From the NCBI RefSeq assembly GCF_018332475.1, contig NZ_BOQB01000092.1, forward strand, positions 1 to 59,332: 59,332 nucleotides of DNA, in the 5' to 3' direction. Position 1 is the first letter of the stretch, and each line of letters starts with the position of its first letter. This stretch comes from Bacillus sanguinis (lineage in GTDB: Bacteria > Bacillota > Bacilli > Bacillales > Bacillaceae_G). Made by a program: the position numbers and the translations under genes. The notes beneath the pieces are model-generated. The model ran no database searches and was not told the DNA's origin. It was given only the letters and a program-made list of their open reading frames with translations. Shown here piece by piece: positions 32,644 to 40,932 of the stretch.

Positions 32644-33843
32644 TTAAAACGAAGAAACACGTTGCTTCGTTTTTGGTACAATAATAAATTTGATCCAGAG
32701 TAACCCGACAATCATAATGAAAAGGCTATGTAAAAATTGACCTGTAGCAATGAGTATAACAATTGAAAATATAATGAGCTGAATGCTTAGCAATATAAAG
32801 ATTAAGTGAAGAAATTGCTTCATTCTTTTTTCAGTATCAATCGGATATAATGCTACAATAATATTTCCCGAAAAATATTTCCATAGGGAACGGAGCTGCA
32901 TAGAAATCATATATAGGACGATATATGCGATAGCGCCTTTTACGTATATGTTTGGTATAAAATATAAGGAGAAGGCACCGATTAAGCCTAAGCGAATATA
33001 TATACCGAAATAATCATTCCCGCGTAAAAATGCGAGTGTATGTAAATAGAAGAAAGTTGCTCGTTTTTTATGCAATAAAGGTTCAATCCAATTGGTAAGC
33101 CATTTTCTTTTATTTACTTGCTTATTCAGTTGCGGAACATCGGTGAAAATGCTAGCAAATTGATAAAAACGAACGTTCATTTTTTCTTCTTGTTCGATTA
33201 TGTAATCCCACGGTATTCGTTTTGTAGGCTGTCTTTTTGTGTATAGAAGCAGGAAAGCAAGTAGCAAGAGTAATCCGCCTAATATGAGAACATGTGCCGC
33301 ATAAAACAGCATGTAAATGATTAGGGCGTTACAAGTAATACGAATAATGAACCATATGCTTTTTTCATGACTATCACGCCACATCCAATGTATGTACATG
33401 TTCCAAGCTTTCATAATCATTAAAAAGATAAAGATTGTACATAAGAAAGGTATCGTTACTTGTAATGATTGCAGTGCAAGCGGAACGAGAATCAGGAACG
33501 TAAATAATAATGGAAAAAGCTGAATGATGTAATTATATAGAAGAGATTTTTTGAAATAAGAAGTTAATTTCTCTTCTAATGCAAGCAAATAGACAGCATC
33601 GGGTTTCTGAATAAATGTACGGATAGGGCATCTCGTTACAATGAATGTAAGTACAATCGTGATGAGTAGTAAAGATACTCCTTTAGAAGGAGATGCTTTT
33701 AAAAACTGAGCATAATAGTATGCGCCAACGCATGAAATAAAGATAAAGCTATATAGTAAACCGTTAATCATACGTGCAAAGTATGTAATGATATTTTGCA
33801 TATGTTGTTGGAAGCGGCTGCTCCATAGTGATTCGATTGACAT
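32644..33843 (-). CDS. ABC transporter permease, EcsB family
   Basis: A 399-residue protein with about eight to ten membrane helices. The opening segment (SLWSSRFQQHMQNIITYFARM) and RCPIRTFIQKPDAVYLLALEEK match the EcsB family of permeases, which work with the ATPase EcsA in secretion and processing. No ecsA is next to it here, so this is either an orphan paralogue or is paired in trans. The ATG at 33843 has AAGAGGTG upstream. It precedes no cotranscribed gene, and the terminator at 32590-32628 ends it. Confidence 0.8.
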   Translation of the reverse strand: MSIESLWSSRFQQHMQNIITYFARMINGLLYSFIFISCVGAYYYAQFLKASPSKGVSLLLITIVLTFIVTRCPIRTFIQKPDAVYLLALEEKLTSYFKKSLLYNYIIQLFPLLFTFLILVPLALQSLQVTIPFLCTIFIFLMIMKAWNMYIHWMWRDSHEKSIWFIIRITCNALIIYMLFYAAHVLILGGLLLLLAFLLLYTKRQPTKRIPWDYIIEQEEKMNVRFYQFASIFTDVPQLNKQVNKRKWLTNWIEPLLHKKRATFFYLHTLAFLRGNDYFGIYIRLGLIGAFSLYFIPNIYVKGAIAYIVLYMISMQLRSLWKYFSGNIIVALYPIDTEKRMKQFLHLIFILLSIQLIIFSIVILIATGQFLHSLFIMIVGLLWIKFIIVPKTKQRVSSF

Positions 33844-33886
33844 GTTTTTCACCTCTTTGTTCTATTATATATGTTTTAGAAAAGAA

Positions 33887-33924
33887 AAAACGAGCAAATT
33901 GCGTTATGCAACTTGCTCGTTTTT
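33887..33924 (-). terminator. Terminator of the lysine-type permease gene
   Basis: AACGAGCAAATTGC and GCAACTTGCTCGTT form a 14-base stem (one mismatch) around GTTAT, with T tracts on both sides. It overlaps the last codons of the permease gene. Confidence 0.75.
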
Positions 33925-35328
33925 CTTTTCGTTATTTTTTTTCTGATCTCGATTCATTAATGGATAGAAGGCAAAGCCGATTACGAATAACCCAATTCCG
34001 AGAAGGAATGTTTTTATATCGGAAGCACCCGTTTTAATAACCCATAGTGCGTAGCAAAGTGCAATCACGGCGACTATACCATCTGTAATTCTTGCCCGCA
34101 TTTCATTTTTATATGTTTCACCAGTTGCGACTAGTTTTAACTGGAAGATTGGTGAAACGAGATATGGAATGAGGTAGGCCAATGTTGATACGGTAATAAC
34201 GAATGTATAAGCTTCCGCAATAGTTCCTGATAATGTTGAGAATAAGAAAACTTGCGACATAATATTTGTTAATCGTAATGAATAAATTGGACTTCCTTTT
34301 TTGTTCGTTTTCGTGAAGAAGGAAGGGAAGAAACCTTCTTTTGCTGCTTGATACGGTACTTCTGAGCTTAATAAAATCCAGCCTAAGATGGAACCGAATA
34401 GGGAAGTAAGAGCAAGTAATGCCATCAGTTTCCCGCCGCCATGACCCATTGCAGCGTTTAGTGCGTCTGCTAATGGACGTTCAGAAGCTTGTAATTTATC
34501 AACGTGAAGGACACCCATTGTTAAAATTGTAATTCCTAAGTAAATCGCAACTGTAATAAGTAATCCCGCAACTGTTGCACGTTTTACCGTTTTTGGAGAA
34601 ACAGCACGGTTTGATAAAAGAACTGCTGATTCAATTCCGATAAATGCCCAAAGCGTTGTAAGAGCGGCTAAGTTTACTTGTGAAAGTAGGCCGTGTGATA
34701 CACCTGATTTATCGATCATTGGTGTGTACCATTGTCCAAACTTAGAAGCTTCGAATGCAAATAACGTAACGACGATGAATAAAAGGAATCCAGTTACTTT
34801 CGTTGTTGTTGCTAAGAAATTTAGCTTTCCAGCTCCGCTTACACCGTTTGTTAATATAATATGAGTTCCCCAAAGTAAGATGGAACAAATCGTAAATGTA
34901 ATTAGTTTTCCGACTTCTATGTTAAAAGAACCGATTGAAAATAGCAGTCGTGTATCTTTCATAATTGGGAAGAAGAGCGATAAATATCCCGCGAAAGATG
35001 TAATGATGGCAACGTTACTTGCCCAGTTTGCAACCCAATATCCCCATACCATACTGAAACCAGCCATTTTTTTCTTTTTTGGTGTTGAGAATAAAGCATA
35101 TGCATGACTTTGTGGTCCTGTCGTTAAATCAGGACGACGAATTGCTAAATTACCGAAAACAAGAGCTAGCATTAAAACACCAAACCCTGTTGTTAACCAA
35201 GCTAAAGTGACACCGAGAGGGCTTGCTGTTTGTGCCAACGTACTTGGCACCATGAAAATCCCAGCGCCAACCATGTTACCGACAACGAAAGCTGTTAGTA
35301 CCCAAAAGCCCCATTTTTTTTGTTGCAT
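33904..35328 (-). CDS. APC family permease under lysine riboswitch control
   Basis: A 474-residue, twelve-helix amino acid transporter of the basic amino acid/polyamine antiporter group (ArcD/YvsH-like). The N-terminal loop FVVGNMVGAGIFMVPSTLAQT is the conserved binding motif. The upstream lysine riboswitch makes lysine, or a related basic amino acid, the most likely substrate. The ATG at 35328 follows GGAGGT; the in-frame extension to 35358 is discarded. YvsH of B. subtilis is also an L-box gene. Confidence 0.9.
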   Translation of the reverse strand: MQQKKWGFWVLTAFVVGNMVGAGIFMVPSTLAQTASPLGVTLAWLTTGFGVLMLALVFGNLAIRRPDLTTGPQSHAYALFSTPKKKKMAGFSMVWGYWVANWASNVAIITSFAGYLSLFFPIMKDTRLLFSIGSFNIEVGKLITFTICSILLWGTHIILTNGVSGAGKLNFLATTTKVTGFLLFIVVTLFAFEASKFGQWYTPMIDKSGVSHGLLSQVNLAALTTLWAFIGIESAVLLSNRAVSPKTVKRATVAGLLITVAIYLGITILTMGVLHVDKLQASERPLADALNAAMGHGGGKLMALLALTSLFGSILGWILLSSEVPYQAAKEGFFPSFFTKTNKKGSPIYSLRLTNIMSQVFLFSTLSGTIAEAYTFVITVSTLAYLIPYLVSPIFQLKLVATGETYKNEMRARITDGIVAVIALCYALWVIKTGASDIKTFLLGIGLFVIGFAFYPLMNRDQKKNNEKKNEQVA

Positions 35329-35415
35329 AGAAAATACCTCCAAAGTTAGTATAACCAAGTCAAGCGAGGAGATATGTATGTCTTCTTAGTAGAGAAGAGA
35401 AGTCCCAAACAAAAC

Positions 35416-35450
35416 AAAAAAAGCACGTAATCTGCCGCTACATGCTTTCT
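35416..35450 (-). terminator. L-box expression-platform terminator
   Basis: Reverse strand: AAGCATGTA and TACGTGCTT pair with a longer loop and TTTTTTT follows. It sits between the aptamer and the permease start. Confidence 0.75.
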
Positions 35451-35467
35451 ATCTTATAAGAAACCCA

Positions 35468-35672
35468 CGACATACCTCTCGATAGCTCTCCACAAACGAA
35501 ACGTTTGTGACAGTTCTGCACTTATTAAATGCAGACCCAGCAAGTGTGCATGGTGGACACGACTTACTTCGGCAATCATTCCTTTCTCATTTCTTCATCA
35601 ATGCCACTACATCTCCTGAAATGATACTCTTAATGACTGCAACCTCTACCTCACCGAGATACGAATGAGGAT
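35468..35672 (-). ncRNA. Lysine riboswitch (L-box)
   Basis: On the reverse strand the conserved L-box blocks appear in order: GGTGAGGTAGAGGTTGC, AAGAGTAT, GGAGATG, ATTGCCGAAGTAAG, TTGCTGGGTCTGCATTT, AAGTGCAGAACTGTCACA, and TGTGGAGAGCTATCG with the matching P1 strand. This is the lysine-sensing aptamer that in Bacillus shuts down lysine biosynthesis and transport genes. The permease gene 140 bases downstream is its target. The terminator at 35416-35450 is the off-switch. Confidence 0.9.
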
Positions 35673-35739
35673 TTAAATATTAAATTAACGTCTTTAAGAG
35701 TAACAAATGTATTTTTATACGTCAATGGATATATTAATA

Positions 35740-35915
35740 ATCAGATTATAGAGAAGAGTTTGTGATTAAAAAGGATTTAGGAGAGGCTGTGACGATTATT
35801 AGTTGTGCAGAAGAAACAGCGATAGAGTTAAGCACAATTTTACAGCACAAAGAATTTTGTCTGAAAATCTTAATCCGAGGCATCGATTTTTTTAAAACAG
35901 GCTTCATTTCATAAG
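35740..35915 (+). pseudogene. Relic of a glutamate racemase (MurI/RacE) C-terminal part
   Basis: The forward strand reads VIKKDLGEAVTIISCAEETA then IELSTILQH, similar to the glutamate racemase C-terminal segment (SxxEETAxELSxLL). A frame change then gives ILSENLNPRHRFF, matching the conserved PxHRFF ending of the family. No start or ribosome site is present and the frame is broken, so it is a degraded fragment. An intact copy is expected elsewhere on the chromosome. It lies in the gap between the lysine riboswitch and the DUF3626 gene. Confidence 0.55.
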
Positions 35916-35931
35916 AAGGAAAGAATAAGCT

Positions 35932-35965
35932 TTTCATTGAAATGATTAAGGTCATTTCAATGAAA
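35932..35965 (+). repeat. Perfect 14-bp inverted repeat at the DUF3626 ribosome site
   Basis: TTTCATTGAAATGA (35932-35945) and TCATTTCAATGAAA (35952-35965) form a perfect stem with a six-base loop. The right arm runs into the Shine-Dalgarno AAGGAGAGG (35964-35972), so this can be either an operator or an RNA hairpin that affects initiation. Confidence 0.75.
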
Positions 35966-35979
35966 GGAGAGGTTTGATT

Positions 35980-37071
35980 ATGGAATTATCAAGATCTCAA
36001 TTATTTGCTTTAGAGTATATTTCAAAATATGCAGAGAACGAAAAACGTGGGGCTAAAGCAACAATTAATCATATCCTTAAAATGTCAAATATTACAGATG
36101 AAATATTTGAAGAGGCTGTCGCTAATTTAAAATCTCATGCAAGGATTGCTTTACACTTTCACCCAGACAGATTAGATTCGAATATGAAAAATATTGCTGA
36201 AGCATTGTTTGAGCAAGGAATATATAAAAGTCAGTTTGAAACATTGTTATCTAACGGAAGCGTATCTGCCTACCCCGGCGGTGAACGTGACCTTTGGGAA
36301 AAGAGAATATTTGGAGGCGCATATCAATTGGAAGGCGTAACGAATAATCAACGGCCTAAATATGGGGCACTAAATGTAATGTTACATCCAGATGGGCCTG
36401 CCCCGCGCTTTGGATCATGTTATTTTCTCTTATCTCCAAAAGTCTCTTATCGCTCTACATATACGTATTTAGATTCGCATCAAGATCCAAAAGAAAAGGG
36501 TACTTATGAAGAGTTCGATATGATTTTAGCTGCTCTTTTGGAAGAGACATTCGTAAGAGATTTTGCAATTGGTGAAGGGGATTTAACTCCAACAAGACTC
36601 ATTCATCATTTACTGGCTAATCTGGAAAGGCCGTTTATAGATTTCGTAAACAAAGAGTCAGCTCGCAATCTTAACCATTATATTGAAGCACAGATTCATG
36701 GAGAGATTTCTCTTAAAGAAGACGTGGAAGTGCTTGTTGTAGATCCTTCATTTAAAGGGACGAATGTAGGTAGAACTTTAGAAGAGATTTGTCTGAAGTA
36801 TTCTATTGATTTGTATTGGCACAGGGGGTTTGTACTGATGGTAGATGAAGTTCCAATGGATTTTAGAGGTTCAAAAATGCCATCTTTGGCAAGACGTATT
36901 GCACGAAATAATTGTATCGATGCAAATATAATTGGCTCTGCTGTAGTGGATTTGAAACGCAATCCATTATCTTGGAGTGATCGTGGAACTTATGAGGAAG
37001 TGCTTCAGGAATTAAAATTATTGTGGCATGTTTTAGTTCGATTTGGAAAACCAAATCGGAATTTGAAATAA
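35980..37071 (+). CDS. DUF3626 domain protein
   Basis: A 363-residue protein of the DUF3626 family. The most conserved segment is KYGALNVMLHPDGPAPRFG then SCYFLLSPKVSYRSTYTY, and a later block is YSIDLYWHRGFVLMVDEVP. No signal peptide or membrane helix is visible. The family has no proven function; the YGALN and RFGSCYF pattern recalls ADP-ribosyltransferase-like folds, which I offer only as speculation. The ATG at 35980 is preferred over a TTG at 35974 because AAGGAGAGG lies seven bases before it. A perfect inverted repeat precedes it. Confidence 0.75.
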   Translation: MELSRSQLFALEYISKYAENEKRGAKATINHILKMSNITDEIFEEAVANLKSHARIALHFHPDRLDSNMKNIAEALFEQGIYKSQFETLLSNGSVSAYPGGERDLWEKRIFGGAYQLEGVTNNQRPKYGALNVMLHPDGPAPRFGSCYFLLSPKVSYRSTYTYLDSHQDPKEKGTYEEFDMILAALLEETFVRDFAIGEGDLTPTRLIHHLLANLERPFIDFVNKESARNLNHYIEAQIHGEISLKEDVEVLVVDPSFKGTNVGRTLEEICLKYSIDLYWHRGFVLMVDEVPMDFRGSKMPSLARRIARNNCIDANIIGSAVVDLKRNPLSWSDRGTYEEVLQELKLLWHVLVRFGKPNRNLK

Positions 37072-37102
37072 ATACGCTATTATTTTTGGGAGCATGTATA
37101 TA

Positions 37103-37136
37103 AAAAGAAGCTGATCCAAAATTAGATCAGCTTCTA
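37103..37136. terminator. Bidirectional terminator
   Basis: AGAAGCTGATC and GATCAGCTTCT form an 11-base stem around CAAAATTA; A and T tracts flank it. It separates the convergent DUF3626 gene and gapN. Confidence 0.85.
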
Positions 37137-37145
37137 CATATAAGA

Positions 37146-38585
37146 TTAAACTAAGTTTAATACAGTTACTTTTTCACGTGTCATAGACTCAAGGCTCTTA
37201 CGAATACCTTGTGCGCCCATACCTGAACCTTTTACACCGATGAATGGGAAGTGGTCAGGGCCGCGCTCTGTGCGTCCGTTAATTTGAACAGAACCAGTTT
37301 CGATTTTGTTAGCAATTGCAAATGCTTTGTTAATGTCTTTTGTGAAGACACTTGCTTGCAGACCGAACTCTGATTTGTTAGCAATTTCAATTGCTTGCTC
37401 ATCTGAAGAAACACGGATGATTGGAAGGATTGGCCCGAATGGCTCTTCCCAAGCAACTTTCATTTCTTCTGTTACGTGGTCGATTAATGTTGGATAAATT
37501 AAGTTACGCTCACGTTTGTTACCGATAACGATTGTAGCACCTTTTTCTACAGCGTCGTCAACTAAACCTTGAACGAAGTCAGCAGACTTGTCGTCGATTA
37601 ATGGAACGATTGTGCTATCTTGTTCTGGAGATCCAACTGATAGTTCAGCTACTTGCTCTTGTAATAAGCCAACAAGCTCGTCTGCTACGTTTTCGTGTAC
37701 AAGTACACGTTTAATAGCTGTACAACGTTGACCAGAGTAAGAGAATGCACCGCTTACGATATGGTTTGCAGCATCTTGTAAGTCAGCATCTTCACGAACG
37801 ATACCAGGGTCTTTACCACCAAGTTCTAATACAAGTGGAATCATTGAAGCTTTTTTCGCTAAATGTTTACCTGTGTTTGTACCACCTGTGAACGATACCA
37901 TATTGATGCCTTCGTGCTCTACTAAGTAGTCACCAATGACAGAACCACGTCCTGTCGCTACGTTTACAAGTCCTTTTGGAAGGCCAGCTTTATGAAGTGC
38001 TTCAACCATTTTAATACCACTAATTGCACCTTGAGTTGCTGGTTTGAAAATAACAGCGTTACCCATAATTAATGCTGGTGCAAGTTTTGCAGCAGATAAG
38101 TTTACTGGGTAGTTAAATGGTGCGATTGCTAATACAACACCAAGTGGTGCGCGTTGGATGATCGCAAGTTTAGATTTTGTTCCGCCAGGGAAGCTATCGC
38201 CCATCATGCTTTCTCCGTGCATATGTAAAGCTTCTTCGATAGTATAACGAATGAAGTCAGCTGTACGAACAACTTCTTTCTTCGCATCTTTATATCCTTT
38301 ACCGACTTCTTTCATAATGATATCGGCAATTTCATCTTGCATATTTACGAGCTCATCAGCCCATTTATATAAATATTTTGCGCGATCTTGTAGAGAAGCC
38401 TCCGCCCATGATTTTTGAGCTTCTTTTGCAGATGCAATTGCTTCATCTACTTCTCCGCGAGTAATTGCTTGTACTTGTCCAATTACTTCGTGTAAATATG
38501 GAGATGGAATTTCGATTGTTTCTCCTGAAGAGCTTTCTCTCCATTCTCCATTTAAATAAAATTTGTACGTATTGCTAGTTGTCAT
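37146..38585 (-). CDS. gapN: NADP-dependent glyceraldehyde-3-phosphate dehydrogenase GapN
   Basis: A 479-residue aldehyde dehydrogenase superfamily enzyme. The catalytic Cys is in SGAFSYSGQRCTAIKRVLV and the Glu in VLELGGKDPGIV; ING RTERGPDHFPF near the C terminus matches GapN. GapN oxidises glyceraldehyde-3-phosphate to 3-phosphoglycerate with NADP+, bypassing ATP formation and supplying NADPH. The ATG at 38585 follows TAGGAGGA; an extension to 38660 has no ribosome site. It is monocistronic. An alternative general aldehyde dehydrogenase function is less likely given the FNYPVNLSAAKLAPAL segment. Confidence 0.9.
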   Translation of the reverse strand: MTTSNTYKFYLNGEWRESSSGETIEIPSPYLHEVIGQVQAITRGEVDEAIASAKEAQKSWAEASLQDRAKYLYKWADELVNMQDEIADIIMKEVGKGYKDAKKEVVRTADFIRYTIEEALHMHGESMMGDSFPGGTKSKLAIIQRAPLGVVLAIAPFNYPVNLSAAKLAPALIMGNAVIFKPATQGAISGIKMVEALHKAGLPKGLVNVATGRGSVIGDYLVEHEGINMVSFTGGTNTGKHLAKKASMIPLVLELGGKDPGIVREDADLQDAANHIVSGAFSYSGQRCTAIKRVLVHENVADELVGLLQEQVAELSVGSPEQDSTIVPLIDDKSADFVQGLVDDAVEKGATIVIGNKRERNLIYPTLIDHVTEEMKVAWEEPFGPILPIIRVSSDEQAIEIANKSEFGLQASVFTKDINKAFAIANKIETGSVQINGRTERGPDHFPFIGVKGSGMGAQGIRKSLESMTREKVTVLNLV

Positions 38586-38781
38586 GATTAGTCCTCCTAA
38601 AATAGCAACTTGTAAGAGTGAGTATAAGGTGATTGTAGGGGGTTTGATAACATTTTTCAAATGAAATGTTTGTGAAAACGATTTCTTATTCTTTTTTTAT
38701 TTTGTATGCCCTTTCTTACAGAACATTCTCTTATTTCGAAATGATGTAGCGCATATTTTCATTCGGTGTGTAAAAAAACAA

Positions 38782-38811
38782 TTGACAGAATACTCAATAA
38801 AGTTGTAAGAT
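38782..38811 (+). promoter_or_regulatory. Promoter of the bmr leader operon
   Basis: TTGACA (38782-38787) and TAAGAT (38806-38811), 18 bases apart with a TG before the -10, lie upstream of the first leader ORF. Confidence 0.6.
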
Positions 38812-38845
38812 TATAAATGGAAAATAAATGAAGGGGGTGTGCGTA

Positions 38846-38932
38846 ATGATTGTAATCGTAAATGTAATGGGCTTAGCTCTGTTAAATGGCAAAAAACATT
38901 CATATCATTACGCAACCCGTACGGATATATAG
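38846..38932 (+). CDS. bmr leader peptide 1 (28 residues)
   Basis: ATG at 38846 follows AAGGGGG at nine bases and opens a 28-codon frame: MIVIVNVMGLALLNGKK then HSYHYATRTDI and a stop at 38930-38932. It lies between a consensus-like promoter and a strong terminator and ahead of the bmrC/bmrD exporter genes. In B. subtilis the counterpart operon is controlled by ribosome-mediated attenuation through the leader peptide BmrB. Here it is not obviously homologous in sequence to anything I know, but the arrangement is the same. A longer overlapping frame from 38839 is treated as a shadow. Confidence 0.65.
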   Translation: MIVIVNVMGLALLNGKKHSYHYATRTDI

Positions 38933-38948
38933 GGCATCTTTGTCTTAT

Positions 38949-38992
38949 AAAAAGCGTACGTTGCGTATATCGTAACGTACGCTTTTTATGCA
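38949..38992 (+). terminator. Attenuator ahead of bmrC
   Basis: AAAAAGCGTACGTT (38949-38962) and AACGTACGCTTTTT (38974-38987) form a perfect 14-base stem with an 11-base loop, and T residues of the right arm act as the U-tract. It begins 17 bases after the leader-1 stop, as expected for a ribosome-controlled attenuator. Confidence 0.85.
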
Positions 38993-39076
38993 TTTCTGTG
39001 CATATCGTCAAGCGGCGGTATGCTTTTTTTTGTTTTCCACGCTACTATATAAAACTTTGGAAGGTGGAAAAATGTG

Positions 39077-39130
39077 ATGAGATTGTATGGATTACGAAAT
39101 GTAAATGTGATGGGTCTGGATAGCGGATAA
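39077..39130 (+). CDS. Possible second bmr leader peptide (17 residues)
   Basis: An ATG at 39077, with GGAAGGTGG ten or so bases upstream, opens a 17-codon frame MRLYGLRNVNVMGLDSG. It shares the core VNVMGL with leader peptide 1 (DNA GTAAATGTGATGGGT compared with GTAAATGTAATGGGC). An ATG-TGA start-stop pair at 39072 overlaps its beginning. It ends 41 bases ahead of bmrC. The match might be a duplicated regulatory motif; chance is not excluded. Confidence 0.4.
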   Translation: MRLYGLRNVNVMGLDSG

Positions 39131-39171
39131 AGAAATGGGCATGAAACGAGAACCAGAAGGGAGAGGTTACA

Positions 39172-40932
39172 TTGTTATCAGTATTACTAAAGTTAAAATG
39201 GTTTTTTAAAGAGCATTGGAAGAGATATAGTATCGCCATCGGAGCTCTTTTGATTGTAAATATAGTTGAAGTCATTCCCCCGAAAGTGTTAGGGGTTACG
39301 ATTGATAATATAAAAACAGGAACGTTATCGAATGAAGCAATTATGCAGTCTATTCTTATTTTAGTAGGGGTTACGATCGTTGGATATGGTCTTACTTTCG
39401 TTTGGCAACATCAGCTGTTTGGTGGTGCATTTGTACTGGAGAAGACGATGCGCTCTAAATTTATGGGGCATTTACTTAAAATGACACCGACGTTTTATCA
39501 AAAAAATCGTACTGGTGATTTAATGGCGAGAGCGACAAATGATTTAAAAGCAATCGCTATGACAGCTGGTTTCGGTATATTAACGCTCGTGGATTCGAGT
39601 TTATATATGCTTACGATTGTTTTTATGATGGGATTTACAATTAGTTGGGAGCTTACATTTGCGGCACTTATACCGCTTCCGATTATGGCGTATGCGATGA
39701 ATATATATGGAAAGAAATTGCATGAGAGATTTACAGTTGCGCAAGATGCGTTCGGTGATATGAACGATAAAGTACTAGAATCGATCGCTGGCGTGCGCGT
39801 TATTCGTGCGTATGTACAAGAGAACGCAGACCAAGAAAGATTTCATCATTTAGGAGATGACGTCTACGAAAAAAATATGAAGGTAGCAAGAATCGATGCA
39901 TTATTCCAGCCAACTGTGAAAATGCTTGTCGGCCTTAGTTATTTAATTGGTTTAGTGTATGGCGCGTACCTTGTATTTCAATCAAAGGTAACACTTGGTG
40001 AACTCGTTTCATTTAACGTGTATTTAGGGATGATGATTTGGCCGATGTTTGCAATTGGCGAATTAATCAATGTTATGCAAAGAGGAAATGCTTCACTCGA
40101 CCGTGTGAATGAAACGTTAGCGTATGAACCAGATGTAAAGGATCCGAAACATCCAAAGCTTGTACAAGAGCCGGATTATATTCAGTTTGATGATGTTACC
40201 TTTTCATACCCTTTATCAACTGAAACAAATTTAAAGAAGGTTTCGTTTACATTAAAACAAGGGGAGACGCTTGGGGTTGTTGGGAAAACAGGAAGCGGAA
40301 AGACGACGCTTGTCCGGCAGCTTCTTCGTCAATATCCGCTTGGAGATGGGGATATTGCAGTCTCTGATGTGACGTTAAATAACATAACGAACGAAAATGT
40401 ACTCGGGTGGATTGGGTATGTACCTCAGGAACATATTTTATTTTCAAAAACAGCGAGGGAAAATATTTTATTCGGGAATAGGGAAGCGACGGAAGAAGAA
40501 CTCGAGAAAGCGATTGAGATTGCGGCGTTTACAAAGGATTTAGAGTTTTTACCAGAAGGGTTAGAAACGCTCGTCGGAGAGAAAGGTGTTTCTTTATCAG
40601 GAGGGCAAAAACAAAGGATCTCGATTGCGCGAGCTGTTATTCAAAATCCAGAAATTTTAATTTTGGACGATTCTTTATCAGCTGTTGATGCTCGTACGGA
40701 AGCAGCGATTATTGAAAATATAAGAACAGAAAGAAGCGGAAAGACGACGATTATTACGACGCATCGTTTATCAGCCGTACAACATGCGGATTGGATTCTC
40801 GTTATGGATGAGGGGCAAGTAATGGAAGAAGGTACGCATGATCAGCTTATTAAAAGCGGAGGCTGGTATGCTGAGCAGTTCGAAAGACAACAAGGGGAAA
40901 GTGAAAGTGCGGATAGTGGGGTGAAAATATGA
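39172..40932 (+). CDS. bmrC: ABC exporter subunit BmrC (YheI)
   Basis: A 586-residue half-transporter: six membrane helices, then a nucleotide-binding domain with Walker A GKTGSGKTT, signature LSGGQKQRISIARA and Walker B ILILDDSLSAVD. The catalytic Glu after Walker B is an Asp, as in the degenerate site of the heterodimeric BmrC/BmrD exporter. It works with BmrD, whose gene overlaps by four bases. BmrCD exports several drugs and is induced by ribosome-targeting antibiotics in B. subtilis. The TTG start at 39172 follows GAGAGG. Confidence 0.92.
   Translation: MLSVLLKLKWFFKEHWKRYSIAIGALLIVNIVEVIPPKVLGVTIDNIKTGTLSNEAIMQSILILVGVTIVGYGLTFVWQHQLFGGAFVLEKTMRSKFMGHLLKMTPTFYQKNRTGDLMARATNDLKAIAMTAGFGILTLVDSSLYMLTIVFMMGFTISWELTFAALIPLPIMAYAMNIYGKKLHERFTVAQDAFGDMNDKVLESIAGVRVIRAYVQENADQERFHHLGDDVYEKNMKVARIDALFQPTVKMLVGLSYLIGLVYGAYLVFQSKVTLGELVSFNVYLGMMIWPMFAIGELINVMQRGNASLDRVNETLAYEPDVKDPKHPKLVQEPDYIQFDDVTFSYPLSTETNLKKVSFTLKQGETLGVVGKTGSGKTTLVRQLLRQYPLGDGDIAVSDVTLNNITNENVLGWIGYVPQEHILFSKTARENILFGNREATEEELEKAIEIAAFTKDLEFLPEGLETLVGEKGVSLSGGQKQRISIARAVIQNPEILILDDSLSAVDARTEAAIIENIRTERSGKTTIITTHRLSAVQHADWILVMDEGQVMEEGTHDQLIKSGGWYAEQFERQQGESESADSGVKI

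Noticed and set aside
38839-39123. 94-codon frame overlapping the bmr leader
   Set aside because: It has no suitable ribosome site, crosses the terminator hairpin and has a Cys/Lys/Arg-rich, low-complexity composition. The 28-codon leader in another frame has a proper site and stop.
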